A model generated the notes under the pieces. That model saw only the letters and a program-made list of their open reading frames with translations, did not search any database and was not told the DNA's origin. This document shows, piece after piece, positions 41,581 to 51,203 of a stretch of DNA of 54,904 bases (the stretch's first letter is position 1; every line of letters starts with the position of its first letter). The stretch lies in the NCBI RefSeq assembly GCF_005222755.1, contig NZ_STGD01000023.1, positions 1-54,904 on the forward strand, read 5' to 3'. Both the position numbers and the translations under genes were made by a program. Origin of the DNA: Roseomonas sp. HF4 (GTDB lineage Bacteria; Pseudomonadota; Alphaproteobacteria; Acetobacterales; Acetobacteraceae).

Positions 41581-42416
41581 CGGAGCAGCTCCGCCGCGGC
41601 ACGCAGCAGCGTGCCCCCCGGCTTCCAGAGCGATTCCAGCACGCGGAAGTGATCCGCGCCCGGGATCGGGATGAGCGGTCCGGGCGCCTGCGCCTCCGCC
41701 CGCACGCGATGGAAGGCGCGCGACTGGCGCCGCAGTTCCGGCAGTTCCGCGCCGCCATACGCCACCGCGACGGGCTTCTGCACCACCGGCCGGCGGATCG
41801 GCGAGAGGTCGGCGATCTCGGCCTCGGTCAGCCGCAGCTTCTCGTTCAGCATCGTGTCGCGGATCGGCGCCAGCTCATGCACGCCCGAGACGGCGAGCGC
41901 CGCCGTCACCGCCGGATGCTCGGCCGCCAGCGCCGCCAGGTGCCCGCCGGCCGACCAGCCCGAGGCGACGATCGGCCCCGCGATGCCATGCGCCGCGCCC
42001 TCGGCCGCCAGCCAGTCGAGCGCGCGGCTCACCTGCCAGCAGATCGTCGTCAGCGAGGCCTCCGGCGCCAGCGTGTAGCCGGGCAGGGCGGCCGACCAGC
42101 CCATGGCGAGCGCGCCTTCGGCCATGATGGCGAAGTCTTCCCGCCGGTTGCGCTGCCAGTAGCCGCCATGGATGAAGACCAGGCAGGGCGCGGCGGGATC
42201 GCGGCCGGGGAACAGGTCCCAGCGCTCGCGCTCCGCCTGCCCGTAGGGCAGGTCGAGATGGCCCGAATGGGCGGCGCGGAAGGCCTCGGACAGCGCGACG
42301 CGGGCCGCGATCTGCTGCGCGCTGTCGGCCACCATGCCGGTGTTGTCGTAGGCGTCGTCGCGCTGCTTCTGCGGCCAGGACGACCAGCCTTCCGGCAGGG
42401 CGAAGGGCGTGCTCAC
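41577..42416 (-). CDS. Alpha/beta hydrolase (arylformamidase/esterase-like)
   Basis: 279 residues. Oxyanion-hole motif VFIHGGYWQRN (the HGGYW form typical of kynurenine formamidase-like esterases). Nucleophile elbow SGWSAGGHLA, later GADHFRVLESL with the catalytic His. No signal peptide. It overlaps the downstream MOSC gene and the upstream dehydrogenase gene by 4 bp each, a three-gene coupled unit. No tryptophan-pathway genes are near, so formamidase activity is tentative. Confidence 0.88.
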   Translation of the reverse strand: MSTPFALPEGWSSWPQKQRDDAYDNTGMVADSAQQIAARVALSEAFRAAHSGHLDLPYGQAERERWDLFPGRDPAAPCLVFIHGGYWQRNRREDFAIMAEGALAMGWSAALPGYTLAPEASLTTICWQVSRALDWLAAEGAAHGIAGPIVASGWSAGGHLAALAAEHPAVTAALAVSGVHELAPIRDTMLNEKLRLTEAEIADLSPIRRPVVQKPVAVAYGGAELPELRRQSRAFHRVRAEAQAPGPLIPIPGADHFRVLESLWKPGGTLLRAAAELLR

Positions 42417-43384
42417 GGCGCGATGACGCGCACCGGCGCGCCGGCGTCGAAGGCCTCGATCGCCTCGACGCAGCCGGCGTAGTAGGCGCGGTAATTCTGC
42501 TGCGACACGTAGCCGAGATGCGGCGTCAGCAGCGTGTTCGGCGCGGCCAGGATCGGGTGGCCGGCGGGCAGCGGCTCGATGTCGAAGACGTCGATGCCGG
42601 CGCCCGCGATCCGCCCGTTCCGCAGCGCCGCGATCAGCGTGTCCTGGTCGATCAGCGGCCCGCGCGAGGTGTTCACGACGAAGGCCGAGGGCTTCATGCG
42701 CGCGAGGTCCGCCGCGCCCACGATCCCGCGCGAGCGGTCGGACAGGATCAGGTGCAGCGTCACGACGTCCGCCTGTTGGAACAGCGCGGCCTTGTCGACG
42801 CGCGTCGCGCCCACCTCGGCGGCGCGCGCCTCGGTCAGGTTCTGGCTCCAGGCGATGACCTTCATGCCGAAGGCGTGCGCCACCTTAGCGACCCGCCCGC
42901 CGAGCTTGCCGAGCCCGACGACGCCGAGCGTCCGGCCCTCCAGCGCCGTGCCGACCGAGGTCTGCCAGCGGCCTTCGCGCAGCGCGCGTTCCTGCGCCGG
43001 CAGGTCGCGCATCAGCCCGATAATCAGCCCCCAGGTTATGTCCACCGTCGGGTCGCCGTGTGAGGGGGTGCCGCAGAAGACGATGCCCCGCTCCGCACAG
43101 GCCGCCGCGTCGATGGAACGGTTGCGCGCCGCGGTCGTGATCAGCAGCCGCAGCTTCGGCAGGCGCTCGATCAGCGCGCGCGGGAAGGGCGTGCGCTCGC
43201 GCATCGCCAGGATGGCGTCGAAGGGTGCCAGCCGCGCGGCCAGCGCATCGGCGTCGGTCAGCGTGTCGCGGAACACCGTGACCTCGACGCCCTTCAGCCG
43301 CTCCCAGGGCCCCATCGACATGGCCACCCCCTGGTAGTCGTCGAGGATGGCAAGCCGCGTGATGGGGGCGGGGGCCTCGGGCAT
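42413..43384 (-). CDS. D-2-hydroxyacid dehydrogenase family protein
   Basis: 323 residues from MPEAPAPITRLAILDDYQ; the upstream frame is open but lacks family character. Core motifs: LLITTAARNRSIDAAACAERG, canonical Rossmann LGVVGLGKLGGRVAKVAHAFG, VTLHLILSDRSRGIVG, Arg in VVNTSRGPLIDQ, Glu in IDVFDIEPL, and His in LLTPHLGYVS. Likely reduces 2-oxoacids with NAD(P)H. Its promoter region contains a large inverted-repeat element (43462-43584). Confidence 0.9.
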   Translation of the reverse strand: MPEAPAPITRLAILDDYQGVAMSMGPWERLKGVEVTVFRDTLTDADALAARLAPFDAILAMRERTPFPRALIERLPKLRLLITTAARNRSIDAAACAERGIVFCGTPSHGDPTVDITWGLIIGLMRDLPAQERALREGRWQTSVGTALEGRTLGVVGLGKLGGRVAKVAHAFGMKVIAWSQNLTEARAAEVGATRVDKAALFQQADVVTLHLILSDRSRGIVGAADLARMKPSAFVVNTSRGPLIDQDTLIAALRNGRIAGAGIDVFDIEPLPAGHPILAAPNTLLTPHLGYVSQQNYRAYYAGCVEAIEAFDAGAPVRVIAP

Positions 43385-43461
43385 GGGTCGTCTCCGGATC
43401 GATTCTGTGCCGCTAGATCGCGCCGTTGCGCGGGACGCGCAAGCGCGGGTCAGAGACCGTT

Positions 43462-43584
43462 TGAGAATGCCGGCACCGGCCCGCTCCGCCACCCTTCCAC
43501 CGATCGAGGATACTGTCGTTGGGTGGCCGGGTGGGGGAGCGGGCCGGCGCCGCACTGCAGGATGCGCCGAACGACGCATTCTCA
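43462..43584. repeat. 123-bp inverted-repeat element (MITE/REP-like)
   Basis: Outer arms TGAGAATGC (43462-43470) and GCATTCTCA (43576-43584) are perfect 9-bp inverted repeats. Inside, 43471-43494 and 43529-43552 pair over 24 bases with two mismatches (core CCGGCCCGCTCC). About 34 bp form the loop and a 23-bp asymmetric spacer lies on one side. It contains no gene and lies between the thioesterase stop (43594) and dehydrogenase start (43384), in the latter's upstream region. Confidence 0.75.
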
Positions 43585-43593
43585 CATGGTATC

Positions 43594-44031
43594 TCAGCCG
43601 GCGGCGATGCCGGCGAGCGCGCGGCGCAGCAGGTCGGGCAGCGGCGTCGGCGTCTTCTGCGTCGCGCGGTCCACGTAGACATGGACGAAATGGCCCTCGG
43701 CGCTCGCCACGTCCTCGTCGCCCCGGAAGATGCCGATCTCGTAGCGGACGGAGGTATTGCCCGCGCGGCCGCAACGCAGCCCCGCCGTCACCTCGTCCGG
43801 GAAGGCGATGGGGGCGAAGTAGCGGCACTGCGTCTCGACCACGAGGCCGATGACCGGCGCGGTCGGGATGTGCAGGAAGCCCGTATCCATGAGGAACCGC
43901 GCCACGACCGTGTCGAACCACGAGTAGTAGGTCACGTTGTTCACGTGGCCGTAGACATCGTTGTCCATCCAGCGCGTCGGGATCGGCAGGAAGAAGCGGT
44001 AGTCGGCCCGCGTGCCGCGCGGCGGGGCCAT
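43594..44031 (-). CDS. Hotdog-fold acyl-CoA thioesterase
   Basis: 145 residues. The 4-hydroxybenzoyl-CoA thioesterase-like signature WMDNDVYGHVNNVTYYSWFD is near the N-terminus, with the catalytic Asp in D-x-YGHVNN. VVETQCRYFAPIAFPDEV and SVRYEIGIFRGDEDVASAEGHFVHVY provide the hotdog strands. A cytoplasmic thioesterase for short or aromatic acyl-CoAs is likely. Two bases separate it from the preceding gene's stop, so they share a transcript. Confidence 0.9.
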   Translation of the reverse strand: MAPPRGTRADYRFFLPIPTRWMDNDVYGHVNNVTYYSWFDTVVARFLMDTGFLHIPTAPVIGLVVETQCRYFAPIAFPDEVTAGLRCGRAGNTSVRYEIGIFRGDEDVASAEGHFVHVYVDRATQKTPTPLPDLLRRALAGIAAG

Positions 44032-44033
44032 GC

Positions 44034-44939
44034 TCAGCCGCCCAGCGCGCGCGCGACGATCGCCTCGTCCACGCAGGCCTCGAAGGCCGGGGCGCCCTTC
44101 AGGATGCTGGCGCTCCGCATCGCGCCCTGCAGTTGGTCGAAGGCGGCGCGCGGGAAATGCGGCGTCGCGGGCCAGAGGCCGAGGCCCTGGTAGCGCGCGA
44201 GCGCCGCCGTCAGCGCAGCTCGCGGCACGTCGGGAAACAGCGGCGCGACGGTCGCCGCGATCTCGGCCGGCGGCGCCGCGTTCACCCAGGCGAGCGCGCG
44301 GGCCATGGCGCGGATCATGGCCTCGAACGCCGCGCCGCGCTCGGCGATGCGCGCCTCCGTCGCGTAGAAGGCCGTGTAGGCGGACGGGCCGCGGTCGGCC
44401 GCCCGGTGCCAGACGGCGCCGCCCGCGGCCTCGGCCAGCGCGGCATGCGGCTCGAACACCTGCGCGACATCGAGCGTGCCCGCCAGCACCGCCGTGGTGT
44501 TCTCGGCCATCGAGCGGTCGGTCACGCGGGTCAGCGCGTCAGGATCCACCCCCGCCTTCCGCAGGTCGTCCTGCAGGCACCACCAGGGGGTGGGCACCTC
44601 GTTGACCGTGCCGAAGCGCAGGCCCGGCAGGTCCGTCAGCGCGAAGCCCGGCCGCGGCGCGCGCCCGACCAGCAGGAACGGGTCCTTCATCACCACCGCG
44701 CAGAAGGACCGCAGCGGGCAGGACGGGTCGCGGTCGCGCAGCCACATCGGGCGCATCGGGCCCGACCAGGCGATGTCCGCCCGGCCGGAGAGCAGATTCT
44801 CCGCCGCCTTGTTCGGGTCCCCGGCGGTGTCGCGGCGGACCTCCACGCCCTCGGCAGCGAAGAAGCCCTGCGCCTCGGCCACGTAGAAAGGCGCGTAGAA
44901 GACGGCGCGGAACGGTTCGTTGAGGATGATCGGCTGCAC
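44034..44939 (-). CDS. NMT1/THI5-like (SsuA/ThiY-type) substrate-binding protein without signal peptide
   Basis: 301 residues from GTG 44939, chosen because GGGGA stands 7-8 nt upstream and the family fold begins at once (IILNEPFRAVFYAPFYVAEAQGFF). An ATG at 44981 would add 14 residues (MRLAGCANAIPGTA) but still no export signal. Family features: VRRDTAGDPNKAAENLLSGRADIAWSG, then FGTVNEVPTPWWCLQDDLRKAG, and MAENTTAVLAGTLDVAQVFEPH. Normally such proteins bind sulfonates, nitrate or pyrimidines in the periplasm; here no permease or ATPase is adjacent. It may act in the cytoplasm or as an enzyme. Confidence 0.8.
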   Translation of the reverse strand: MQPIILNEPFRAVFYAPFYVAEAQGFFAAEGVEVRRDTAGDPNKAAENLLSGRADIAWSGPMRPMWLRDRDPSCPLRSFCAVVMKDPFLLVGRAPRPGFALTDLPGLRFGTVNEVPTPWWCLQDDLRKAGVDPDALTRVTDRSMAENTTAVLAGTLDVAQVFEPHAALAEAAGGAVWHRAADRGPSAYTAFYATEARIAERGAAFEAMIRAMARALAWVNAAPPAEIAATVAPLFPDVPRAALTAALARYQGLGLWPATPHFPRAAFDQLQGAMRSASILKGAPAFEACVDEAIVARALGG

Positions 44940-45176
44940 AGCGGTCCCCGGGATGGCGTTGGCGCATCCTGCGAGACGCATGGCAGGCTGGCCAGCCCCG
45001 CCGATTCGCCGCTGGCATCGGCTGCGAAGATCGCGGCATAACGCCTTGCCCCCGCTCGATCGCCTCTGCGCGGCCTTCGCCGGGACCCGTTACAACGCTA
45101 TATCTGGTGTGCATCGGGGGCTTCGGCCACAATACCTATGGTGCCAACCCCCACGAATGACCGCCTCGGGAGACCC

Positions 45177-45944
45177 ATGTCCGCCGCGCCAAGGCCCGAT
45201 ACGCCGCCCCGCCTGGAGCCGTTCCGCCTGCGCGGCGCGAACTTCAACCTGCTGGTGCTGCGCCTGCTCGACCCGCGGCCCGAGGCCGTGGTGCCCGCGA
45301 TCGGCGACCAGTTCCGCCGGGCGCCCGGCTTCCTGCGCTTCGCGCCCGTGGTGCTCGGCCTCGGCGACCTCGACGTGCCGCCGAACGCGGTCGATTTCCA
45401 GGGGCTGATCGAGGGGCTGCGCGGGCTCGAGATCGTGCCGATCGGCACCACCGGCGGCACCGCAGAGATGCGCAACGCCGCCATGGCCTACGGCCTGCCG
45501 CCGATCCGCGCCACCGGCGGCAAGGAGACCGAGGAGGCCGCGCCGCCCGCCGCCGCCACCCCGGTCGAGCCCGCACCGCCGCCGCCGGCCGCCCCGCCCC
45601 CCGCCGGCCTGCAGCGCCCGACCATGGTCGTCGAGCAGCCGGTGCGCGCCGGCCAGCGCATCTGGGCCGAGGGCCGCGACCTGATCGTGACTGCGACCGT
45701 GAATGCGGGCGGCGAGGTCATCGCCGATGGCAATATCCACGTCTATGGCGCGCTGCGCGGCCGCGCGATCGCGGGCGGCAGCAACAACGCGGACGCGCGC
45801 GTGTTCGCGCAGAATTTCGACCCCGAGCTCATCTCCATCGCCGGCTACTACGCGGTGCGGGAGGGGCTCGCGGGCGCGCCGATCGGCAAGGCGGTGCAGG
45901 TGCGGCTGACGGGCGAGCGCATGCGCTTCGACCCGATCGGCTGA
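45177..45944 (+). CDS. minC: Septum site-determining protein MinC
   Basis: 255 residues from ATG 45177, preceded by GGGAGA; ATG 45138 is an upstream alternative. The N-terminal domain has FRLRGANFNLLVLRLLDPRPEAV. A long Ala/Pro linker (about residues 120-150) is followed by the C-terminal beta-helix with IWAEGRDLIVTATVNAGGEVIADGNIHVYGALRGRAIAGG and ARVFAQNFDPELISIAGYY. MinC blocks FtsZ assembly away from mid-cell and is activated by MinD. First gene of minCDE. Confidence 0.95.
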   Translation: MSAAPRPDTPPRLEPFRLRGANFNLLVLRLLDPRPEAVVPAIGDQFRRAPGFLRFAPVVLGLGDLDVPPNAVDFQGLIEGLRGLEIVPIGTTGGTAEMRNAAMAYGLPPIRATGGKETEEAAPPAAATPVEPAPPPPAAPPPAGLQRPTMVVEQPVRAGQRIWAEGRDLIVTATVNAGGEVIADGNIHVYGALRGRAIAGGSNNADARVFAQNFDPELISIAGYYAVREGLAGAPIGKAVQVRLTGERMRFDPIG

Positions 45945-46008
45945 TGGCGACGATGCCGGCACCGGCCCGCCGGACGCCGGCCCAGGACTGAACGAGGAGG
46001 CAGGGGAC

Positions 46009-46826
<818 letters not shown>

Positions 46827-46827
<1 letters not shown>

Positions 46828-47114
46828 TGTCCTGGCTCGACTTCTTCCGTGGCCGGCGGGTGGAGCCGGCGAGCGCGTCGGCCGCCAAGGAACGCCTGCA
46901 GATCGTGCTGGCGCATGAGCGCATCGGCCGCAACCGCGAGGACTTCCTGCCGAAGCTGCAGCAGGAACTGGTCGCTGTCGTCGCGCGCTACGTCGCGATC
47001 GACCCGGGCAAGGTGAACGTGAACCTCGACCGCGGCGGCGACATGTCGACGCTGGCCATCGAGATCGAGCTGCCCGCGCCATCCGCCATGCGGGTTGTCG
47101 CCGCGGCGCGGTGA
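46827..47114 (+). CDS. minE: Cell division topological specificity factor MinE
   Basis: 95 residues from ATG 46827, which overlaps minD's TGA; a GTG one codon earlier is possible. N-terminal MSWLDFFRGRR is the membrane-binding start, followed by the anti-MinCD helix AKERLQIVLAHERIG and FLPKLQQELVAVVARYVAI of the topological domain. It stimulates MinD ATPase to drive oscillation. Last gene of the operon, followed directly by a palindromic repeat. Confidence 0.96.
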
Positions 47115-47116
47115 AG

Positions 47117-47250
47117 GTCGGGGGAGGGGAACCTCCCCCGAACCCCCTCCCTTCTTTGGCACCTGGTGCCGACCCGGGAAGGTGGGACGCCATGTGCCAA
47201 AGAAGGTCGAGGGGGGGTCCGGGGGGAGAAGTTCGCTTCTCCCCCCGCCC
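47117..47250. repeat. Dispersed palindromic repeat, copy D (full-length)
   Basis: Three modules: CGGGGGAGG-GGAA-CCTCCCCCG; CTTCTTTGGCACCTGGTGCC paired with GGACGCCATGTGCCAAAGAAG around GACCCGGGAAGGT; and GGGGGGAGAAG-TTCG-CTTCTCCCCCC. It fills the whole gap between convergent minE and the ABC permease gene, so it probably terminates both. It is the most complete of the four copies. Confidence 0.85.
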
Positions 47251-47251
47251 T

Positions 47252-48916
47252 TCAATCCGCCCGCCGCATCGCCCGCGTCAGGATCACCACCGGCACCAGC
47301 CCGACCGCCACGATCAGCAGCGCGGCGGTCGAGGCCTCCGCCAGCCGTTCGTCGGATGCCAGGTTGTAGATGCGGACGGCCAGCGTATCGAGGTCGAAGG
47401 GCCGCACGATCAGCGTCGCCGGCAACTCCTTCATCGTGTCCACGAAGACCAGCATCCCCGCCGTCAGCAGCGCGCCGCGCGCCAGCGGCAGCTCCACCTC
47501 CCGCACCGCCTGTCCCGGCGTGCGGCCGAGCACCCGGGCGGCGGCGAAGAACGACGGCTTGAGCCGCTCCAGCCCCGATTCCACCGAGGACAGCGCGACG
47601 GCGAGGAAGCGCACCAGGTAGGCGAAGACCAGCGCCGCCATGGTCCCCGACAGCAGCAGCCCGGTGGAGACGCCGAACTGCGCCCGCATCCAGGCGTCGA
47701 GCGCGTTGTCGAACAGCCCGAACGGCACCAGCGTGCCGACCGCGATGACCGAGCCCGGCAGCGCGTAGCCGAGCGCCGCCACGCGGTTGGCCAGGCGGCG
47801 CAGCGGCGAGGGATGCATCCGCAGCGCCCAGGCCATCATTGCCGCGATCAGCACGGCCAGCACCGCCGTCACGCCTGACAGCGTGAGCGAATTCACCGCG
47901 AAGGGCAGGAAGCGCGACCCCGAGAGCGGGTCCCCCGAGGTCGCGGCCAACCAGGCGAGCGCGCCCGCCGGGATGCCGAAGCCCAGCAGCACTGGCATGA
48001 AGCAGGCAAGGATCACCAGCGCCTCCCGCCAGCCGCGCAGCACGACGGGGCGGAGCGGCGGGTGGCGCGTCGTGGTCGGGTGGAAGCGCCGGTCGCCGCG
48101 CGAGACGTGCTCCAGCGCCAGCAGCAGGAAGACGCAGCCGAGCAGTGCCACCGACAACTGCGCCGCCGCGCCGCGGTCGTCCATGCCGAACCAGGCCTCG
48201 TAGATGCCGGTGGTGAAGGTGCGCACGCCGAAATGCTGGACGGTGCCGAAATCGGCCAGCGTCTCCATGAGCGTGAGCGCGATGCCGGCGGCGAGCGCCG
48301 GGCGCGCCAGCGGCAGCGCGACGTGCAGGAAGGTGCGCGGCAGCCCGTGGCCGAGGGTGCGCGCCGCTTCCAGCAGGCAGACGCTCTGCTGCAGGAAGGC
48401 GCTGCGGCACAGGAGGTAGACATAGGGGTAGAGCACCATCGCGAGCATCAGCGCCGCGCCGTTCAGGCTGCGGATCTCGGGCGCCCAGTACTGTCCGTAG
48501 CGCAGCCCTGTCAGGTCGCGGAAGGCCTGCTGCAGTGGCCCAGCCACGTCGAACAGCCAGGTGTAGACATAGCCGTTGAGATAGGCCGGCATCGCGAGCG
48601 GCAGCAGCAGCGCGACTTCCAGCGCGCGCCGGCCGCGGAACTCGCAGGTCGCGACGAGCCAGGCGGAGATCGCCCCGGCCGAGCCCGCCATCAGCCCGAC
48701 CAGCAGCACGAGCAGCGCGGAATTGCCGAGCATCTCGGGCAGCGTCGTGGTGGCGATGTGGATGAAGCTGACGCCCGGCCGAGCGGCCGCGGTGATCGCG
48801 ACGGCCACGAGCGGCGCCGCGATAGCCGCCGCGACGAGGAGCGACCCCCAGGCCCAGAGCGGGACGCCGCGCCGACGCGGGACGGCCGGCGCCTCCAGGG
48901 AAATGTTGCGAGCCAT
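47252..48916 (-). CDS. Iron(III)-type ABC transporter permease (fused double permease)
   Basis: 554 residues with about 12 hydrophobic helices, i.e. two permease halves in one chain as in FbpB/SfuB. Both halves have an EAA-type loop: LLEAARTLGHGLPRTFLHVALPLARPAL and FAAARVLGRTPGQAVREVELPLARGAL. MELLADFGTVQ-type sequence (METLADFGTVQHFG) is typical of ferric-iron importers. No binding protein or ATPase gene is in the window, so the partners must be elsewhere. Copy D of the palindromic repeat abuts its stop codon. Confidence 0.9.
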   Translation of the reverse strand: MARNISLEAPAVPRRRGVPLWAWGSLLVAAAIAAPLVAVAITAAARPGVSFIHIATTTLPEMLGNSALLVLLVGLMAGSAGAISAWLVATCEFRGRRALEVALLLPLAMPAYLNGYVYTWLFDVAGPLQQAFRDLTGLRYGQYWAPEIRSLNGAALMLAMVLYPYVYLLCRSAFLQQSVCLLEAARTLGHGLPRTFLHVALPLARPALAAGIALTLMETLADFGTVQHFGVRTFTTGIYEAWFGMDDRGAAAQLSVALLGCVFLLLALEHVSRGDRRFHPTTTRHPPLRPVVLRGWREALVILACFMPVLLGFGIPAGALAWLAATSGDPLSGSRFLPFAVNSLTLSGVTAVLAVLIAAMMAWALRMHPSPLRRLANRVAALGYALPGSVIAVGTLVPFGLFDNALDAWMRAQFGVSTGLLLSGTMAALVFAYLVRFLAVALSSVESGLERLKPSFFAAARVLGRTPGQAVREVELPLARGALLTAGMLVFVDTMKELPATLIVRPFDLDTLAVRIYNLASDERLAEASTAALLIVAVGLVPVVILTRAMRRAD

Positions 48917-48965
48917 TCTCAGCTGGCCGATAGCACGGCCCGCCGCCGGGCGGGAGGCCCCGCCC

Positions 48966-49781
48966 TCAGCGTGCCGGCGCTGGCGGGATGGTCACGCCGC
49001 CCTGGAAGCCCTGCAGCGTCCACTCATAGGCGGCGGTGCCGACGCGGATGCCGCCGAGCCGCGGCGCGCCGAGGTCGAAAACCAGCGTCAGGATCGCTGT
49101 CCACATCGCGACCAGCACCAGCGACATCAGCCGCAGGCGCTGGTTGCGCATCCCGAGCTGGTAGCCGAGCGATCCGATCGTCAGCGTGCTCATGGCCGAC
49201 AGCAGCCAGAACAGCACCGGCGGGATGCCGAGGCTGAAGGCGAGGCGTTCCGAGGTGGCGAGGTCGAAGGTTTCGTTCAGGGCGGCCAGCAGCCCGGCGG
49301 CGACGGCGTCGGGCCTCTCGCGCGAGATGGCGGTCGCGTGGCCCCACATCTCCCCCTGCATCGTGGCGGTCCGGGCGTTGATGGCGGCGATCCCCTCGGC
49401 CGCCCGGTCGGCCGCCACGAAGGCGATCCGCTGGCGCGTATAGTCCTCGAGCAGCCGCGCGATCTCGAGCCCGCGCGGACCGCCGATCGCCTGGGCGCGC
49501 AGCCAGGCGGTGCCGATCGCGTTCGCCTCGGCCAGCACGCCGGTGCGGCGTTCCTGGAAGCGGGCGCTCGAGTGGGAGAGCGTGAGCGCCAGCACGAAGG
49601 CCAGCAGGCCGAGCATGCCGCCGACGATCACGCCGACCCCTTCGCGTGGCGCCTGGTCGTTGCGGGCCTGCCGCAGGCCGAGCCGTAGCCCGATCTCCCC
49701 CGACGTCGCCTGCACGAGGAACAGCACCGCGGCGAAGGCCAGGGCGCCGAAGGACGCGATCTCGATGACAGCGGCGTTCAT
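48966..49781 (-). CDS. DUF4239 (bestrophin-like) membrane protein
   Basis: 271 residues. The first helix is IEIASFGALAFAAVLFLVQ and the second VGVIVGGMLGLLAFVLALTLS, followed by the conserved FQERRTGVLAEANAIGTAWLRA. A soluble helical domain follows, then two C-terminal helices (VLFWLLSAMSTLTIGSLGY and LMSLVLVAMWTAILTLVFDL). This matches the four-helix DUF4239 layout. Function unknown; a channel role is suggested only by distant fold similarity. Confidence 0.75.
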   Translation of the reverse strand: MNAAVIEIASFGALAFAAVLFLVQATSGEIGLRLGLRQARNDQAPREGVGVIVGGMLGLLAFVLALTLSHSSARFQERRTGVLAEANAIGTAWLRAQAIGGPRGLEIARLLEDYTRQRIAFVAADRAAEGIAAINARTATMQGEMWGHATAISRERPDAVAAGLLAALNETFDLATSERLAFSLGIPPVLFWLLSAMSTLTIGSLGYQLGMRNQRLRLMSLVLVAMWTAILTLVFDLGAPRLGGIRVGTAAYEWTLQGFQGGVTIPPAPAR

Positions 49782-49881
49782 GGGCGACTCCAGCCTTCCG
49801 CCGGAGAGTAGGGGCGCGCCGCGGCGTCGGGCAATGCGCGGTACGCTGGCGGGCGCGCGGGCCTTCGCCTAGATTCCGCCG

Positions 49882-51198
49882 ATGCAGACCAGCTTCTCCG
49901 CCGCCCAGCTCGCCGACCCGGATACCGCGGAGAGCAACCGGATCCTGCGCACCTGTGTCCATTGCGGCATGTGCACTGCGACCTGCCCGACCTTCCTGCT
50001 GCTGGGCGACGAGCTCGACAGCCCGCGCGGCCGCATCTACCTCATCAAGGACATGCTGGAGCAGGGCAAACCCGCGACCGAGCAGGTGGTCCGCCACGTC
50101 GACCGCTGCCTGTCCTGCCTGTCCTGCATGACGACCTGCCCGTCCGGCGTGCACTACATGCACCTGGTCGATCATGCGCGATCCTACATCGAGCAGACCT
50201 ACACCCGGCCCTGGCCGGAGCGGGCAATGCGTCGCGTGCTGTCCTTCGTGCTGCCCCATCCCGGGCGGTTCCGCCTGGCGCTGGTCGGCGCCTGGTTCGC
50301 GCGGCCCTTCGCGGGACTGGTGCCCGGCGCGTCCATGACGGCGCAGCGGCTGCGCGCCATGCTGCGCCTGGCACCTGCCGCGGTGCCCTCGCCCTCGCCC
50401 TTCGAGCGGCCGCGGGTGCATCCCGCCGAGGGCCCACGCCGCGCGCGCGTCGGCATCCTGATGGGCTGCGCGCAGCAGGTGCTGGCGCCGTCGATCAACG
50501 AGGCGACGATCCGCCTTCTGACCCGCATGGGGATCGAGGTGGTGGTGACCAAGGGGCAGGGCTGCTGCGGCGCGCTTGACCACCACATGGGGAACCACGA
50601 CCCGGCGATGCGCCTCGCGCGCGCCAACATCGCCGCCTGGACGGCCGAGATCGAAGGGGAGGGGCTCGACGCCATCGTGGTGAATGCGTCGGGCTGCGGC
50701 ACCACGCTCAAGGACTACGGCCACATGTTCCGCGAGGCGCCGGAGGCCGCGGCCGCCGCGCGCGTGGCGGGCCTCGCCGCCGACATCAGCGAGGTGCTGA
50801 CCCGCTTCGGCTACGCCCCATCCCGCCCGGCGCCGGGGCTCGCGGTCGCCTACCATGCCGCGTGCTCCCTCCAGCACGGGCAGAAGATCACGGCCGAGCC
50901 CAAGGCGCTGCTGAAGGCCGCCGGCTTCGTGGTGCGCGAACCGGCGGAGGGGCACATCTGCTGCGGCTCGGCCGGGACGTACAACATCCTCCAGCCCGAG
51001 ATCGCCGGGCAGCTGAAGGCGCGCAAGCAGGACAACATCGCACGCACGGGGGCGGCGCTGGTCGCGTCCGGCAACATCGGCTGCCTGACGCAGCTCGGCG
51101 ACGGCGCGATCCCGGCGGTCCACACCGTCGAACTGCTCGACTGGATGGCGGGCGGGCCGGAACCCGCGGCCGTCGTCCGCGCCCGCGCGGCGGCCTGA
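49882..51198 (+). CDS. glcF: Glycolate oxidase iron-sulfur subunit GlcF
   Basis: 438 residues. Two 4Fe-4S motifs occur at the N-terminus: CVHCGMCTATCP and CLSCLSCMTTCP. The two cysteine-rich CCG domains follow: QGCCGALDHHMGNHDPA with NASGCGTTLKDYG, and AACSLQHGQKI with HICCGSAGTYNI. With GlcD and GlcE it forms the glycolate dehydrogenase that feeds electrons to the quinone pool. glcD/glcE are not in the window, at least not next to it, so this copy is separated or its partners are elsewhere. Confidence 0.93.
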   Translation: MQTSFSAAQLADPDTAESNRILRTCVHCGMCTATCPTFLLLGDELDSPRGRIYLIKDMLEQGKPATEQVVRHVDRCLSCLSCMTTCPSGVHYMHLVDHARSYIEQTYTRPWPERAMRRVLSFVLPHPGRFRLALVGAWFARPFAGLVPGASMTAQRLRAMLRLAPAAVPSPSPFERPRVHPAEGPRRARVGILMGCAQQVLAPSINEATIRLLTRMGIEVVVTKGQGCCGALDHHMGNHDPAMRLARANIAAWTAEIEGEGLDAIVVNASGCGTTLKDYGHMFREAPEAAAAARVAGLAADISEVLTRFGYAPSRPAPGLAVAYHAACSLQHGQKITAEPKALLKAAGFVVREPAEGHICCGSAGTYNILQPEIAGQLKARKQDNIARTGAALVASGNIGCLTQLGDGAIPAVHTVELLDWMAGGPEPAAVVRARAAA

Positions 51199-51203
51199 AC
51201 CCC

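Noticed and set aside
47252..48916. Complete ferric-iron import operon
   Set aside because: Only the permease is present; the adjacent genes encode a DUF4239 protein and MinE, with no binding protein or ATPase.
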